Shown: positions 37,192 to 47,344 of the stretch, in pieces | How positions within the stretch are numbered: the first letter of the stretch is position 1 | Layout of the letters: each line of letters begins with the position of its first letter | NCBI RefSeq assembly: GCF_023035875.1 | Contig: NZ_CP075379.1 | Location: 434,001-498,000, forward strand | From: Borrelia puertoricensis | GTDB taxonomy: Bacteria > Spirochaetota > Spirochaetia > Borreliales > Borreliaceae | Reading direction: 5' to 3' | DNA length: 64,000 nt | Notes under the pieces: model-generated | Databases searched by the model: none | What the model was told of the DNA's origin: nothing | What the model saw: the letters and a program-made list of their open reading frames with translations, nothing else | Made by a program: the position numbers and the translations under genes

Positions 37192-39312
37192 TTATCCTAC
37201 TATTATATTATAAATTTCTTTATCGGTTTTAGCTTTAAGCATTTCTTTTTTATTAGAATCAACCTTACCCACAATCGATGCTAAAATGCGTGGATAATTA
37301 ACATATTCTTTTGCTGGGTATAGTATTAATATAAATATATGACTTAAATTTTTATCAGTGGCATTAAAGTCAATCCCATCATGACTGATACCAATGGCAA
37401 TATGCATTTTTGTAATTAAATCGGTCTTTAAATGAGGTATGGCAAATCCTTCTTTAAGGGCTGTGGTTATTAGCTTTTCTCTTTCCATTAAGTCTTGTAA
37501 TATTATTTCTTTGTCAATTTCAATTTTTATTGCACTTAATAATTCTCTTAATACGTCAGTTTTATTTGTTGCTTTTAATTCTAAAATAATGTTTTCTTTT
37601 TTAATTCTTTTGTTTAGAGCTATGTTACTGTGTATTTTATCATAATTGATTGAGTAGTTTAATTTTTGTGCCTTCACAGAAACATTTTTAACTTCTTCAG
37701 TTATTCTCTCTAAGTTTAGAATAGTTTCTCTAAATAAATCTTGTATGATGATTAAGTGTTTGTTTGGACATTCAAATGTAATCTTACTTCCCTCTCTTTT
37801 TATGGATAGTGAAATGTCATTGTATCTTGCATTTATGTATTGTGAGAAGTCATTTTTTATTTGTTGGGTAAAAAAACCTTCTTTCCTTAGTTCATTTTTT
37901 AATTCCCATACAAGTATTTTTGTTAGGTTGTCATATTTGAATGATACTGTAATTTGAGTATTTTGATCTGTTTTAATTTCTTTCTTTAATCCATTTTTAT
38001 TTATTTGGAATAGAATATTTATTATTGGTGTTACAATGATTGTTGGCAAGAAAACTATGATTATTATTATTCCAAATATTTTTTGACTTATAAATTCAGA
38101 AGAGAGTGCTAAGTTTGCAATAATTAATGATATTTCACCTCTTGGAACCATTCCAAAAGCTATTCTTAGTGCACCTAGTTTGTTAAATCCTAAAAAACAT
38201 GATGGAATAAAACAATATATGAGTTTTGTTGCTATAGCTATGAGGCTGAGCAGAGTTCCAAGGATTAAGACTTCTTTTGATAATATTACATTAATGTCGG
38301 CCATAAGCCCTATTGATGTAAAGAATATTGGAATAAAAAACCTTTCAAATATTGTTAATTTATCTTGAATTACACATACAATATCCGTTTTTGACATAGC
38401 TAGTCCAAATATGTAGGCTCCAATTACAAATGACATTCCTAAATTTTGAAAAAAGCTTGCAACAATAAAAGTAAAAGTAATAGTTATAACGGTTGCTAGA
38501 GTAACACTATTGAAGCTTTTGAGTAATTTTGAAATTGGTTCTGACAGTAAGATCAATATGAATGTTAAACAAAACCAAATTAGTATGTTCTTAATTGTGG
38601 CTGTAATTGAGATTGCGATATCAATATCCGAGAGTGATCTTGATATCGTTATGATACTTGTGAGCATAATCATTGAGAGGAGATCATCAATTATTGAAGT
38701 TGATATTATTGTAACTCCTTCTGATGTACTCATTTTTTTCTTAGCTGAGAGTATGCTTGCAGCAATTCCTGCAGAAGAAGGTGTTGCAATAATCCCTATA
38801 AAAAGAGCTGTAGGACTTATTAATTGTACATCAAACAAAGTGGTAGATATTAATGCAAAACTTGTAAAAGTACCAATAACTTCCGTTATTCCTATTAGTC
38901 CTCCACGTGGTAAGAATTTAAGGAATAATTTTAGATCTGTTTCAAGACCTGCCATAAAGAGTAGGATAATTGAGGCTATTGTTGATATTGCAAATATTTC
39001 TTCATTTATTAAATAATGATCGCTAACACTAATAATTCCTAGTGGAAATAATAAAGGCATTTTAATCTTGCCAAGAAATGTTGGACTTAAAAGTATGCCT
39101 GCTGTTATTTGTCCTATTACTTTTGGGATCCCCAATTTACTTACTAAATTTCCAAGTAGACTGGCTGATATTACAATGATTGCTAAACTCATTATGAAAG
39201 AAGAAATTTTGGCGTCGATATTGTGGCTTGTATCTTTCAGATAGTCTGCCGTTCCAAATGAAAGAATAGGATTTATGATAAATAATATTTTGTATAAGAT
39301 TTTCTTGTTCAT
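37192..39312 (-). CDS. Cation/proton antiporter fused to a PTS EIIA domain
   Basis: A 706-residue protein. The first about 400 residues form about 11-12 membrane segments of the CPA Na+(K+)/H+ exchanger fold (SASLLGNLVSKLGIPKVIGQ, GMVPRGEISLIIANLAL). After a soluble linker the last about 150 residues are a PTS EIIA (mannitol/Ntr type) domain with GFAIPHLKTD, where His627 is the expected phosphorylation site. It overlaps the HPr gene by 4 nt. This suggests ion transport gated by phosphate from HPr. B31 BB0447 is the positional counterpart. Confidence 0.9.
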   Translation of the reverse strand: MNKKILYKILFIINPILSFGTADYLKDTSHNIDAKISSFIMSLAIIVISASLLGNLVSKLGIPKVIGQITAGILLSPTFLGKIKMPLLFPLGIISVSDHYLINEEIFAISTIASIILLFMAGLETDLKLFLKFLPRGGLIGITEVIGTFTSFALISTTLFDVQLISPTALFIGIIATPSSAGIAASILSAKKKMSTSEGVTIISTSIIDDLLSMIMLTSIITISRSLSDIDIAISITATIKNILIWFCLTFILILLSEPISKLLKSFNSVTLATVITITFTFIVASFFQNLGMSFVIGAYIFGLAMSKTDIVCVIQDKLTIFERFFIPIFFTSIGLMADINVILSKEVLILGTLLSLIAIATKLIYCFIPSCFLGFNKLGALRIAFGMVPRGEISLIIANLALSSEFISQKIFGIIIIIVFLPTIIVTPIINILFQINKNGLKKEIKTDQNTQITVSFKYDNLTKILVWELKNELRKEGFFTQQIKNDFSQYINARYNDISLSIKREGSKITFECPNKHLIIIQDLFRETILNLERITEEVKNVSVKAQKLNYSINYDKIHSNIALNKRIKKENIILELKATNKTDVLRELLSAIKIEIDKEIILQDLMEREKLITTALKEGFAIPHLKTDLITKMHIAIGISHDGIDFNATDKNLSHIFILILYPAKEYVNYPRILASIVGKVDSNKKEMLKAKTDKEIYNIIVG

Positions 39313-39590
39313 TTTTGAATCTCTTTTTTAAAGTTTGATTTTAATAATTTTGATAGTATATCAATGATTTCAGTTTCTTTTTTTCCATGTGCGATGACTT
39401 TTATTTTTTCTTTATATATAACTCCAAGTATCATAATTTCAACTGTAGATTTGGCATCAGCTTCTCTTCCATCTTCTGTAATCAATTTTACATTACAAGC
39501 AGGGTATTTGCTTGCAAGTTCTGCAATCATGCTTGATGGCCTTGAATGGAGACCCTCTTTGTTATTTATCTCAATTGTTATTGCTTGCAT
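39309..39590 (-). CDS. HPr-like phosphocarrier (NPr type)
   Basis: A 93-residue HPr. The active-site His15 lies in EGLHSRPSSMIAELA. The second region AKSTVEIMILGV corresponds to the Ser46 region of HPr. It sits between hpf and the EIIA-containing antiporter, the same neighbourhood as NPr in classical rpoN operons, so it probably serves regulation rather than sugar uptake. EI is not in the window. Confidence 0.93.
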   Translation of the reverse strand: MQAITIEINNKEGLHSRPSSMIAELASKYPACNVKLITEDGREADAKSTVEIMILGVIYKEKIKVIAHGKKETEIIDILSKLLKSNFKKEIQK

Positions 39591-39604
39591 TTAATTTTAC
39601 TTGT

Positions 39605-39901
39605 TTATTTTACTGTATCTTTTTTATTTTTTTCTTTATTTGCTGTATTTTGCAGTCTTTCTACTAAGCGTTCTATTAAAGCATATAATTCTTTGCCATG
39701 TTCTGTAATATGTATTATTTTTCCCCAATTAAAGTGAAGATGAGCATCTATATCAAAGATATCGTTTTCTTTTTTTATTGTAATTTTGAGACTTTCTGAA
39801 TTTTGTTTAATATGTGTCCTAAGTTTTTCTAATTTTTTTACAATAAAATCTTTTGTATGATCACTTAAATGATAATTAATGGCTTGTATTTTAGGTTCCA
39901 T
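39605..39901 (-). CDS. hpf: Ribosome hibernation promoting factor (short form)
   Basis: A 98-residue HPF/RaiA/YfiA protein that binds the 30S subunit and favours inactive ribosomes. IQAINYHLSDHTKDFIVKKLEKL opens it, and DAHLHFNWG and YALIERLVERLQ follow. There is no long-HPF dimerisation domain. AAAGGAG precedes the ATG. It directly follows the rpoN remnant. Confidence 0.9.
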   Translation of the reverse strand: MEPKIQAINYHLSDHTKDFIVKKLEKLRTHIKQNSESLKITIKKENDIFDIDAHLHFNWGKIIHITEHGKELYALIERLVERLQNTANKEKNKKDTVK

Positions 39902-39904
39902 AAA

Positions 39905-41043
39905 TTTCTCCTTTAAATTTTAATTCATTCCTACACTTATTGATAGTTCTTTTTGAAATGGTGATTTCTTTAGCTTTTAGTATATCAGAAATTTGATTAT
40001 CTACCATATTTTATTTTGTTCTAATGTTTTCTTTATTATTAGTTTAATGCTTGATTTTGAAAATTCATTGTTTTAGCATTTCTGATTGAATTAAATAGTT
40101 TGTTAATTGAGATTGCGTCTCAGTCGAATTTTAAGTATTTATTTTTTATTGTTCTTGATATAATTAATCTTAAGGCCTTAAAGCTTTTTAGTAAAATTCT
40201 TTTTTCAGTGTATATGTTGATATTCTTATTTTAGCTAGTATTTTATTTCTGTATTTTAAAGATTCAGTTAACCATTTTGATTGTTTATATTTTTTCAAAT
40301 CTTTATTATTTTTTTGAAAATATTGACTTTTTTAATTTTTATCTTTAGTTTATTGTCTTTACTTATAACAATTGTATCTGGTTCAATATAGTCATTTATA
40401 TCATTTTTGTTTTTAAGCTTGAATGTAATATTGGGGGTAAGCTTAAGTTGAATTGTGTCACGAGCATCGTTTAAATCTTGAGTGCTGATGTTAAGCTTTT
40501 CTTTTAGCTTATTTTGAGTATTTTTAAGTAAATCTGCTCATTTAAAAATTTTAATTTTATTTGCATTTAATTTATGATATTTTATTTGTAATATTAATGA
40601 TTTTATGATGTTAGATACGCCAATTTTTGTTGGATCAAATTGTTGAATTATTTTGGTCATTTTATTTACTTGATGCTGAGATTCTTTTTTTGAAGAAGTC
40701 ATAAGGTTTTATTATATAAAATCTTTTGCTGTTTAGATGATTTATTATGATTTCTCCTATGTTAATCTCATCTTCACTGAGTCTTTGAATTTGTAGTAAG
40801 AGGTGTTCTTTAAGAGAGAGTTTTGGTGATGTTTTAGCTGGCGCAATTTCATATTATGTTTTATTATTATCATTTTTGTAGGAAATTTTTCTAACTTTAT
40901 AAGTTTTTAGTGTCTCAGAAAATGTTTTTAAATCTATTTGAAAGTATTTATTATTTTCAATTTCGTCTGATATAACTTTTATTAATTTTTGTTTGTCAAG
41001 ACTTAGAATTTTGATTGTATTAATTTTAAGTTTTGTTTAAGCG
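39905..41043 (-). pseudogene. rpoN: Degraded rpoN (RNA polymerase sigma-54)
   Basis: No open frame survives, but sigma-54 segments can be followed in order on the minus strand through shifting frames. The Gln/Leu-rich N-region contains IKILSLDKQKLIKVISDEIE. The core-binding region contains SLKEHLLLQIQRLSEDE and, in another frame, IIQQFDPTKIGVSNIIKSL. ADLLKNTQNKLKEKLNIS and INDYIEPDTIVISKDN come next. The DNA-binding region contains WLTESLKYRNKILAKI, then the RpoN-box-like ISKRTINKCRNELKF (39915-39959). Stops inside matching stretches include TAA 40854-40856, TGA 40538-40540 and TGA 40120-40122, besides several frameshifts. Neighbours hpf, HPr and EIIA are those of rpoN operons, and BB0450 (rpoN) lies here in B31. 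Confidence 0.9.
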
Positions 41044-41046
41044 TCT

Positions 41047-41580
41047 TTACATAAATATATATAATATTCCACTAGATATGATTAGTATTGCGGGGGTAAT
41101 GTTTTTATAAAATAATAGAATTATTAAGTTTAATCCTGCAAGTACAAATCTTTTTAAAAATTCTGTACCATTGTAGTTTATTTTTAAAAATATACTTTCA
41201 AATAGAATAATTATTGTCATTATCCATAATGCTATAATTACAGGTCTTAATCTTTTAAGGTAATAATTTAAGAAATTTATCTTATGGAGTGTTAATGTTA
41301 TAAAGGTAATAATTAATATGGGTGCAGTTATTAGAGCTATGGTGGCAATTATTGCACCAGTAATGCCGGCTACTTTGGTGCCAATATATGTTGATATATT
41401 GGCACCAACAGGACCTGGAGTAATTTTAGATATTGTAATGATATTGATAAATTCTTCTTTTGTTATCCATCCTTTATTATCAATAATTTCTTTATTGATA
41501 ATCGTTGCAATTCCATTTCCTCCACCGAAATTTAAAATTCCTATTTTGAGAAATGTAATGAATAAATTTATTAGAATCAA
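41047..41580 (-). CDS. Chromate-transporter family half (ChrA-like)
   Basis: A 177-residue membrane protein with the ChrA-domain opening LKIGILNFGGGNGIATII and the ISKITPGPVGANISTYIGTK motif. Five or six hydrophobic segments are visible. Long ChrA proteins carry two such domains; here each domain is its own gene, and this one follows its partner by 2 nt. The transported ion is not known; chromate need not be the substrate. Confidence 0.88.
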   Translation of the reverse strand: MILINLFITFLKIGILNFGGGNGIATIINKEIIDNKGWITKEEFINIITISKITPGPVGANISTYIGTKVAGITGAIIATIALITAPILIITFITLTLHKINFLNYYLKRLRPVIIALWIMTIIILFESIFLKINYNGTEFLKRFVLAGLNLIILLFYKNITPAILIISSGILYIFM

Positions 41581-41582
41581 AT

Positions 41583-42161
41583 TTATGCCTTTTTTTGAAA
41601 AAATATTTTTTGTATTCTATATGTTATAGAAGATATAAGTAAAACTATTATCAGTATATATGATATATCTATATGAAACTTATATAGTGTATATGTTATT
41701 AATAAGCATGTTATCCATTTTGTTATTGATTTATTTAGCATTTTTTTTGAAAATTCAAGTATGATTATTGACATTATTATTGTTGATGATATTTTTGCAC
41801 CTTCAAGGAATTTTTGAATGTAGATGTTACTTGAGTTTAAATTTGCATAAAGGGCTATCATTGTGATTACGAATATGGATGGTAGGATTCCAGCGATAGT
41901 TAACATAATTGCTCCTTTAAATCCTTTAAGTTTTTTACCAATTAAGAATGCAAAATTGATTGCTGTTACCCCGGGAACTACGTTTGATGTTTCAAGTATT
42001 TCATTAAACTCTTTATCAGATATTAGCTTTTTTTTATTGACAATCATTTTTCTAAGTTCAGATATTATTAATAATCCCCCACCAATTGTAATGGTTGTTA
42101 TCTTTAGTACAAGATAAAATAATGTTATTAATTCATATTGTGTTTCTTTTGTTTTATCCAT
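41583..42161 (-). CDS. Chromate-transporter family half (ChrA-like)
   Basis: A 192-residue membrane protein, the partner of the gene downstream. The domain motifs TTITIGGGLLIISELR and SNVVPGVTAINFAFLIGKKL are clear, with about five membrane segments. The two proteins probably form a heterodimer equal to one full-length ChrA. It is the first gene of the leftward string that continues through the rpoN remnant to aspS. Confidence 0.88.
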   Translation of the reverse strand: MDKTKETQYELITLFYLVLKITTITIGGGLLIISELRKMIVNKKKLISDKEFNEILETSNVVPGVTAINFAFLIGKKLKGFKGAIMLTIAGILPSIFVITMIALYANLNSSNIYIQKFLEGAKISSTIIMSIIILEFSKKMLNKSITKWITCLLITYTLYKFHIDISYILIIVLLISSITYRIQKIFFQKKA

Positions 42162-42334
42162 GCATCTTTTATCCTAACTTTAAAGAGTATGTGGATTAAA
42201 TTACATTGTATCACAGTAACTATGTAATATTTATTAGTATCAGTGCTTTTGTGTATTAATTTTTTGTTTTAGTGATAGGTCTTTTAAAGATTGTATTTTT
42301 ATTTTATTTTTTTGTACTATAACCATAGTAGCTT

Positions 42335-43201
42335 ATGGATAAACAGTCAAAAACGTTAAGTGTCTTTAGAGAAATATTTGTTTTTCAGGATTATGTCAAT
42401 GAAATTTTTGAAATGGTAATAGTTTATGGATTAAAGGTTCTTGTAGCGTTGGTATTATGGTGTGTTTCAAGGTTTTTTGTCAAAAGGGTGGGTAGGCTTT
42501 TCTTTAGTGCTTTTGAAAAATCTAAGTTAGAAACAAAATTAGATTCTACTATTCTTAATTTTTTTAAGTCATTTTTTGGAATTATGATGGATATGATATT
42601 AATTTTGATGATTTTACCTTATCTTGGTGTTTCTACAACTTCTATTTTTGCTATATTTGGATCTCTAGGTCTTGCGGTTGGTCTTGCTGCTCAAGGGATT
42701 TTATCTGATTTTGTTAGCGGGTTTGTTGTTTTAAATTCCAGTTTTTTTAAAATTGGTGATTACATTAGCTGTGATGATGTTGAGGGTGAAGTAAATGATA
42801 TTCATGTATTTTTTACTACACTCAAGACTGTAGATGGTAAAATTATTAAGATTCCAAATAGTAAGTTTACAGACACATCTGTTACTAATTTTTCTACAAA
42901 TCCTGAAAGGAGGATTGCATTCGATTTTCAAGTTCCTTATGACATAGATATTGGTTCTCTTAAAAGTAGAATAGAAATTTTGGCATTTTCCTTTAATAAG
43001 GGACAATGTGGTATTAATAAGCCTAGTGTTGTTGTAAAGGAATATACTCCTTATTACATAGTCATGCAAGTGAGATCTTTTGTAAAAACCGAGTTTTTTT
43101 GGGATTTTCAATATTTCATAGCAGAAAATATTAAAGGTATTTTAGATGATATGGGAATAAAATTTCCCATTCATAACGTGGATTTTAACAAATTACGTTA
43201 A
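42335..43201 (+). CDS. MscS-family mechanosensitive channel
   Basis: A 288-residue small-conductance channel. Three membrane helices fall in about 20-130. The pore-lining region GSLGLAVGLAAQGILSDFVSGF is the MscS TM3 signature. The cytoplasmic beta domain follows with DYISCDDVEGEVNDI and KIIKIPNSKFTDTSVTNFS. It releases solutes on hypo-osmotic shock. It converges with the glycosyltransferase gene with a 4 nt overlap. Confidence 0.93.
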   Translation: MDKQSKTLSVFREIFVFQDYVNEIFEMVIVYGLKVLVALVLWCVSRFFVKRVGRLFFSAFEKSKLETKLDSTILNFFKSFFGIMMDMILILMILPYLGVSTTSIFAIFGSLGLAVGLAAQGILSDFVSGFVVLNSSFFKIGDYISCDDVEGEVNDIHVFFTTLKTVDGKIIKIPNSKFTDTSVTNFSTNPERRIAFDFQVPYDIDIGSLKSRIEILAFSFNKGQCGINKPSVVVKEYTPYYIVMQVRSFVKTEFFWDFQYFIAENIKGILDDMGIKFPIHNVDFNKLR

Positions 43202-44349
43202 TATTTTTTATTTTTAATGATTTCATAATAGTACTGTTCAATTTTTTCTACAAAAAATGAGCTTGAAAACATCATAGATGTCTCTTCTGTATTTTTTTTT
43301 AAAGTTTGTAATTTTTCTTCGTTTTCTATTATTTCTTTTATGTATTTATACAAATTTTCATAATTATCTATTAAGAATCCATTTTTTTCTTGCTGAATTA
43401 CATCTTTGTATATTATGTCATTAATAAGTACCGCAGGTATACCGGCTGTTAATGCCTCAATTGTTGTCATTGGATATACTTCGCTTCTTGATAGACTTAC
43501 AAATACATCAGATATTTTATAATAGTAATACATTTCTTCCCATGGAATTGTTCCAATAAGTATTATTTGTTTTTCAAGTCTATATTGCTTTCTAAATTGC
43601 CTTACTTTAGTTTCTTCTTTTCCCTTTCCTATGAGAATGAGCTTGCAATTTTTGTTTTCAATTAAAAGTTTTTTTAAATGTTTAATTAATAAGCATATAT
43701 TTTTTTCTTCATTTATTCTTCCAACAAAGATTATGATTTTATCGTTTTTACTTATTCCATGTTTGGTTAAAATCTCTTGCTTTTTTTCTTGGCTTAGGTC
43801 TTTTATGAAAATTTTTCTGTCTACTCCATTTGGAATTATTTTATAGTCAGCATTTGTTGCAAGATGAAAATATTTGTCATGTGACTTAATTGATGGATAA
43901 ATGAAATGATGGATTTGGTCATAAAATTTTTTCATCAGTTTGTCTGGATTAGTTAAATGTTTGAAAATTCCTAAGTAATGTAGATAATAATTCCACATTG
44001 TATGGTTTGTATGGACTATTGGAATATTGTGTTGTAGTGCTAATTTTTTCCCGATTTTTCCCATAGTGAATTCTGAATGTGTATGAATGATTTCAGGTTT
44101 ATATTCTTGTATTATCTTTTTTATTCTTGTTTTGTTTGGGAATGCTATTTTGGCATCTACTGTGTGGTTCAATTTAATTGAGAAGCATCTGTGAATATGG
44201 TCTTCTTGTAAATCTGTTTTTTGAGATTGTGGACAGAAAATATAAACACTGTGACCTTTTCTTTCAAAACCTTCTTTAATTTGTTTTATAGATGTTGCTA
44301 CTCCATTTTTGTCTGGAAGGTATGTATCTGTGAATATTGCAATTTTCAT
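43198..44349 (-). CDS. Glycolipid synthase (family 4 glycosyltransferase)
   Basis: A 383-residue GT-B glycosyltransferase. The N-terminal acceptor domain opens IAIFTDTYLPDKNGVATSIK and contains HTHSEFTMGKIG. The donor domain has IIFVGRINEEKNI and the nucleotide-sugar E-x7-E-like SRSEVYPMTTIEALTAG. The order and pattern match BB0454, shown in Lyme Borrelia to make monogalactosyl-diacylglycerol, a major immunogenic glycolipid. The sugar used in this organism is inferred. The enzyme should act at the cytoplasmic membrane face. Confidence 0.85.
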   Translation of the reverse strand: MKIAIFTDTYLPDKNGVATSIKQIKEGFERKGHSVYIFCPQSQKTDLQEDHIHRCFSIKLNHTVDAKIAFPNKTRIKKIIQEYKPEIIHTHSEFTMGKIGKKLALQHNIPIVHTNHTMWNYYLHYLGIFKHLTNPDKLMKKFYDQIHHFIYPSIKSHDKYFHLATNADYKIIPNGVDRKIFIKDLSQEKKQEILTKHGISKNDKIIIFVGRINEEKNICLLIKHLKKLLIENKNCKLILIGKGKEETKVRQFRKQYRLEKQIILIGTIPWEEMYYYYKISDVFVSLSRSEVYPMTTIEALTAGIPAVLINDIIYKDVIQQEKNGFLIDNYENLYKYIKEIIENEEKLQTLKKNTEETSMMFSSSFFVEKIEQYYYEIIKNKKY

Positions 44350-44408
44350 ATTTTATCCTAATAATTGAAGTATAACATATTTATTACTTGGATTATAATA
44401 TTATTTAA

Positions 44409-45398
44409 ATGAAAGAAATTTATTTACTTTTAGGCAAAGAGCAGGGATTAAAAGAAGCTTATTTAAATGATATTTTTAGTAAGTTCAATGCTGATGATAT
44501 ATGTGTTACTAAGCTTTTTATGTCGGAATTGTCATCAATAGAGCTTTCTGAACGACTTTTAACTAATTCTTTTTTTTCTAAAGAAGATGTCTTTATTATT
44601 TATGAGTCTGAAAATTTAAAAAGTAAAAAAGATTTAAAGTTGATTTATAGTACAATTTTAAAACCTTTAAATAAGATTCTTATTTTTGTTTCTAATGAAA
44701 ATTCGATCAGTTTTGATCCTAAAGGTTCTTTGAATCTAGTTAAGAAAACTTTTTATGAGCTATCTGATACTGATAAATTTTTATTTGTAAAGAAAAGTTT
44801 TTTTAAACTTGGAATTAAAATTACAGATAAAGCCATACATTTAATGCTTTTTATGTTAGGTGCAGATACTAAGATTTTGTATTTTTATGTAAATTCCTTT
44901 GCTCTTATGATTAAAAATAAGACGATTGATGAACATGATGTAAATTCTTGGCTTAGTTTTATGCGTCCTGAGAATTCTTTTTCCTTATTTGAATCAATTT
45001 TGAAGAAGGATATGGAGTCTGCTTTAGTTAGGATTAAATCCATCCTGGAGCAAGGAGAAGATTTGGTTAATATTGTAATGAGTCTTGGTTGGCAGTTTAA
45101 AAAATTTTTAAAGGTCAAAATAGATTGTGAGAGCTTGCATGACATTCCGTCTGTCTTTAAAAAGCATAAAATATTTGTCTCATTAGAGAAAGTTTATAAG
45201 ATAGGACTTAAAAATTACTCGATTTTTGATATTAAATTTATTTTAAAGCTTTTACATAAGTTTGATTTATATGCAAGGATCTATGGTAAAAATATGCATT
45301 TGAATTTATCATATTTTATGATGTTAGTTTTGTTAAGTCAGGATGATACTATATTTGATAATTTTTCTTCTAAATTTAAATTTACTAATATTTTGTAA
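44409..45398 (+). CDS. holA: DNA polymerase III delta subunit
   Basis: A 329-residue clamp-loader delta subunit. The AAA+-like but Walker-less N-terminal region (YLLLGKEQGLKEAYLNDI) and the C-terminal collar segment with KIDCESL and FILKLLHKFDLYARI fit HolA. The overall match is weaker than for most genes here, as usual for this fast-evolving subunit. It works with DnaX, which is encoded at 51828. Confidence 0.82.
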   Translation: MKEIYLLLGKEQGLKEAYLNDIFSKFNADDICVTKLFMSELSSIELSERLLTNSFFSKEDVFIIYESENLKSKKDLKLIYSTILKPLNKILIFVSNENSISFDPKGSLNLVKKTFYELSDTDKFLFVKKSFFKLGIKITDKAIHLMLFMLGADTKILYFYVNSFALMIKNKTIDEHDVNSWLSFMRPENSFSLFESILKKDMESALVRIKSILEQGEDLVNIVMSLGWQFKKFLKVKIDCESLHDIPSVFKKHKIFVSLEKVYKIGLKNYSIFDIKFILKLLHKFDLYARIYGKNMHLNLSYFMMLVLLSQDDTIFDNFSSKFKFTNIL

Positions 45399-45496
45399 TT
45401 GTTATTGTCTTTGTAATACAGTGTGTAAGAGCTTTTAAAACTTTTTTTAGTATTGTTAATCTTTAACCGTTATTTTTAGTAATATGAACTGTTCAA

Positions 45497-47305
45497 TTAA
45501 AACTCTATGGAATGAGTATTTTTCAAATTTTGATCTTCTGAGAATTTTTTTATTTTTTTAGCCATTTTGATATTGATTTTCATTTTTTGAGTTATTTCAT
45601 CTTCGTTTAAGAGAAATATATCTTTGTATGTTCCAAGCGTTTTTAAAATATTTTTAGCTTTTTGTTCCCCAATTCCTTCTATTTTACTGTAATGCAATTT
45701 TATATTTCTGCGTAATTTTCTATTAAAGCTATTTGCTTTTCTGTGAGCTTCATCTCGAACATTTTGTAATATTTTAAGAGCGGGATTTCCTTTTGGGAGT
45801 TTAATACCTTGTGTTTTGTTTGGTAAAAATATTGTTTCTTCTTGTTTTGCTAGAGCACAAATAGTGACTTTGTCTTCAATTTTTAATCCTTTTAAAATAG
45901 AGTAAGCAGCATTTAATTGACCTTTTCCTCCATCAATTAAGATTAAATTGGGTAATTCTAATTGCTCGTTAATTAGTTTTGTATATCTCCTTGATATAAT
46001 TTCTTTTATTGCCTTAAAGTCATCAATTTCACCATCATTTAATGAATTGATTTTATAAACTCTGTATCCATCTTGAAAGGTTTTGCCCATTTTAAAGGTA
46101 ACAAGTGATGCTACTGTTTTATATCCGTTAAGATGAGCAATATCAAATCCTTCAATTATTTTTGGTAATTTTGTCATTTCAAGAATGATCTTTAAATTTT
46201 CTAGTGCTTTATTGTTTTCATTATTATATGCTCTTAATGCGATTTCTGCGTTGGAAATTGCCATTTCTATTATCTTTATAGTGTCTTTGGTGTCTTCGTA
46301 AACTATTTCAGTGTTTGTACTTTTAAGTTCATTTATTAGTTTTGTAATATCTTCAGTGTCAATCTTTTTAAAGATACATATTTTATCAGGTACTATCATA
46401 TTTAAAGATGTATAGTACTGTGTTATAAATTCTGCTATTAGCTCATCCTCTTCATATATACTTTCATCAAAATTTATGTCTTTTTCTACTAGTTTGCCGT
46501 CTTTGTATTTAAATATTACTATTACATTTAAATTGTCGGTTTTATGAATGTATATATAGTCTGTGCTAAGTTTATTTATTTTTGTAATTATCTGTGTTTG
46601 ACTTATCTCAATTAATGCTCTTTTAGTTTCTTTTAACTTTATTGCTGATTCAAAATCTTCCCTTTTAATTACCCCTTTCATTTTTATTTCAATTTCATTT
46701 AAAAGTTTAGATATGTTTCCATTTAAGATATGTCTTATTTTGTTTACTTCTTCTTTGTATTGTTCTTCAAGATCATTTCTGTAACAGACCCCAAGACATT
46801 GACCCATATGAAAATAAAGACATGGGTTTTTTGATTTTTTTTTGCATTTCCTGGTTTTAAATGTTTTGTTGATAAGGTTTAGTACTAAGTCTAAGTGTTT
46901 TGCATTAACGTATGGACCAAAGTATTCACTTCCGTCATTTATTATTTTCCTAGTTTTAAAGACTTTTGGGTATTTTTCGCAAGTTATTCTGATCATAGGA
47001 TACCCTTTATCGTCTTTTAATTTGATGTTATAGTCTGGCTTGTGCTCTTTGATTAAGTTGCACTCTAAGAGTAGAGCTTCATATTCACTGTTTGTGGTAA
47101 TTACTTCTATGTTTACTACGTTTCTCATTAGTATTTTGGTTTTAAGACTGATTTTTTCTAGAAAGTAGTTTTTTACTCTTGTTCTTAAATTTTTTGCTTT
47201 TCCAATATACAGTATCTTGTTGTCTTGTGAGTACATTTTATAACAGCCACTTGTTGTTGGGAATTCTTGTACTTTTTTGTGTAGACAATTTAAATGTTCT
47301 CTCAT
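45497..47305 (-). CDS. uvrC: Excinuclease ABC subunit C
   Basis: A 602-residue nucleotide-excision repair nuclease. The N-terminal GIY-YIG domain has [20 protein letters not shown] and [17 protein letters not shown]-like KIRHILNGN and a RNase-H-like C-terminal nuclease ([38 protein letters not shown]) follow, ending in a helix-hairpin-helix ([18 protein letters not shown]). The length is typical. Divergent from the LamG gene across a palindromic promoter region. Confidence 0.96.
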   Translation of the reverse strand: MREHLNCLHKKVQEFPTTSGCYKMYSQDNKILYIGKAKNLRTRVKNYFLEKISLKTKILMRNVVNIEVITTNSEYEALLLECNLIKEHKPDYNIKLKDDKGYPMIRITCEKYPKVFKTRKIINDGSEYFGPYVNAKHLDLVLNLINKTFKTRKCKKKSKNPCLYFHMGQCLGVCYRNDLEEQYKEEVNKIRHILNGNISKLLNEIEIKMKGVIKREDFESAIKLKETKRALIEISQTQIITKINKLSTDYIYIHKTDNLNVIVIFKYKDGKLVEKDINFDESIYEEDELIAEFITQYYTSLNMIVPDKICIFKKIDTEDITKLINELKSTNTEIVYEDTKDTIKIIEMAISNAEIALRAYNNENNKALENLKIILEMTKLPKIIEGFDIAHLNGYKTVASLVTFKMGKTFQDGYRVYKINSLNDGEIDDFKAIKEIISRRYTKLINEQLELPNLILIDGGKGQLNAAYSILKGLKIEDKVTICALAKQEETIFLPNKTQGIKLPKGNPALKILQNVRDEAHRKANSFNRKLRRNIKLHYSKIEGIGEQKAKNILKTLGTYKDIFLLNEDEITQKMKINIKMAKKIKKFSEDQNLKNTHSIEF

Positions 47306-47344
47306 GTTGTCTATTATTGTTTCTAAGTAATCATTTTTATTTTT

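Noticed and set aside
38510..39016. 168-codon frame on the + strand
   Set aside because: It is the antisense shadow of the membrane part of the cation antiporter; its hydrophobic composition comes from the complementary codons.
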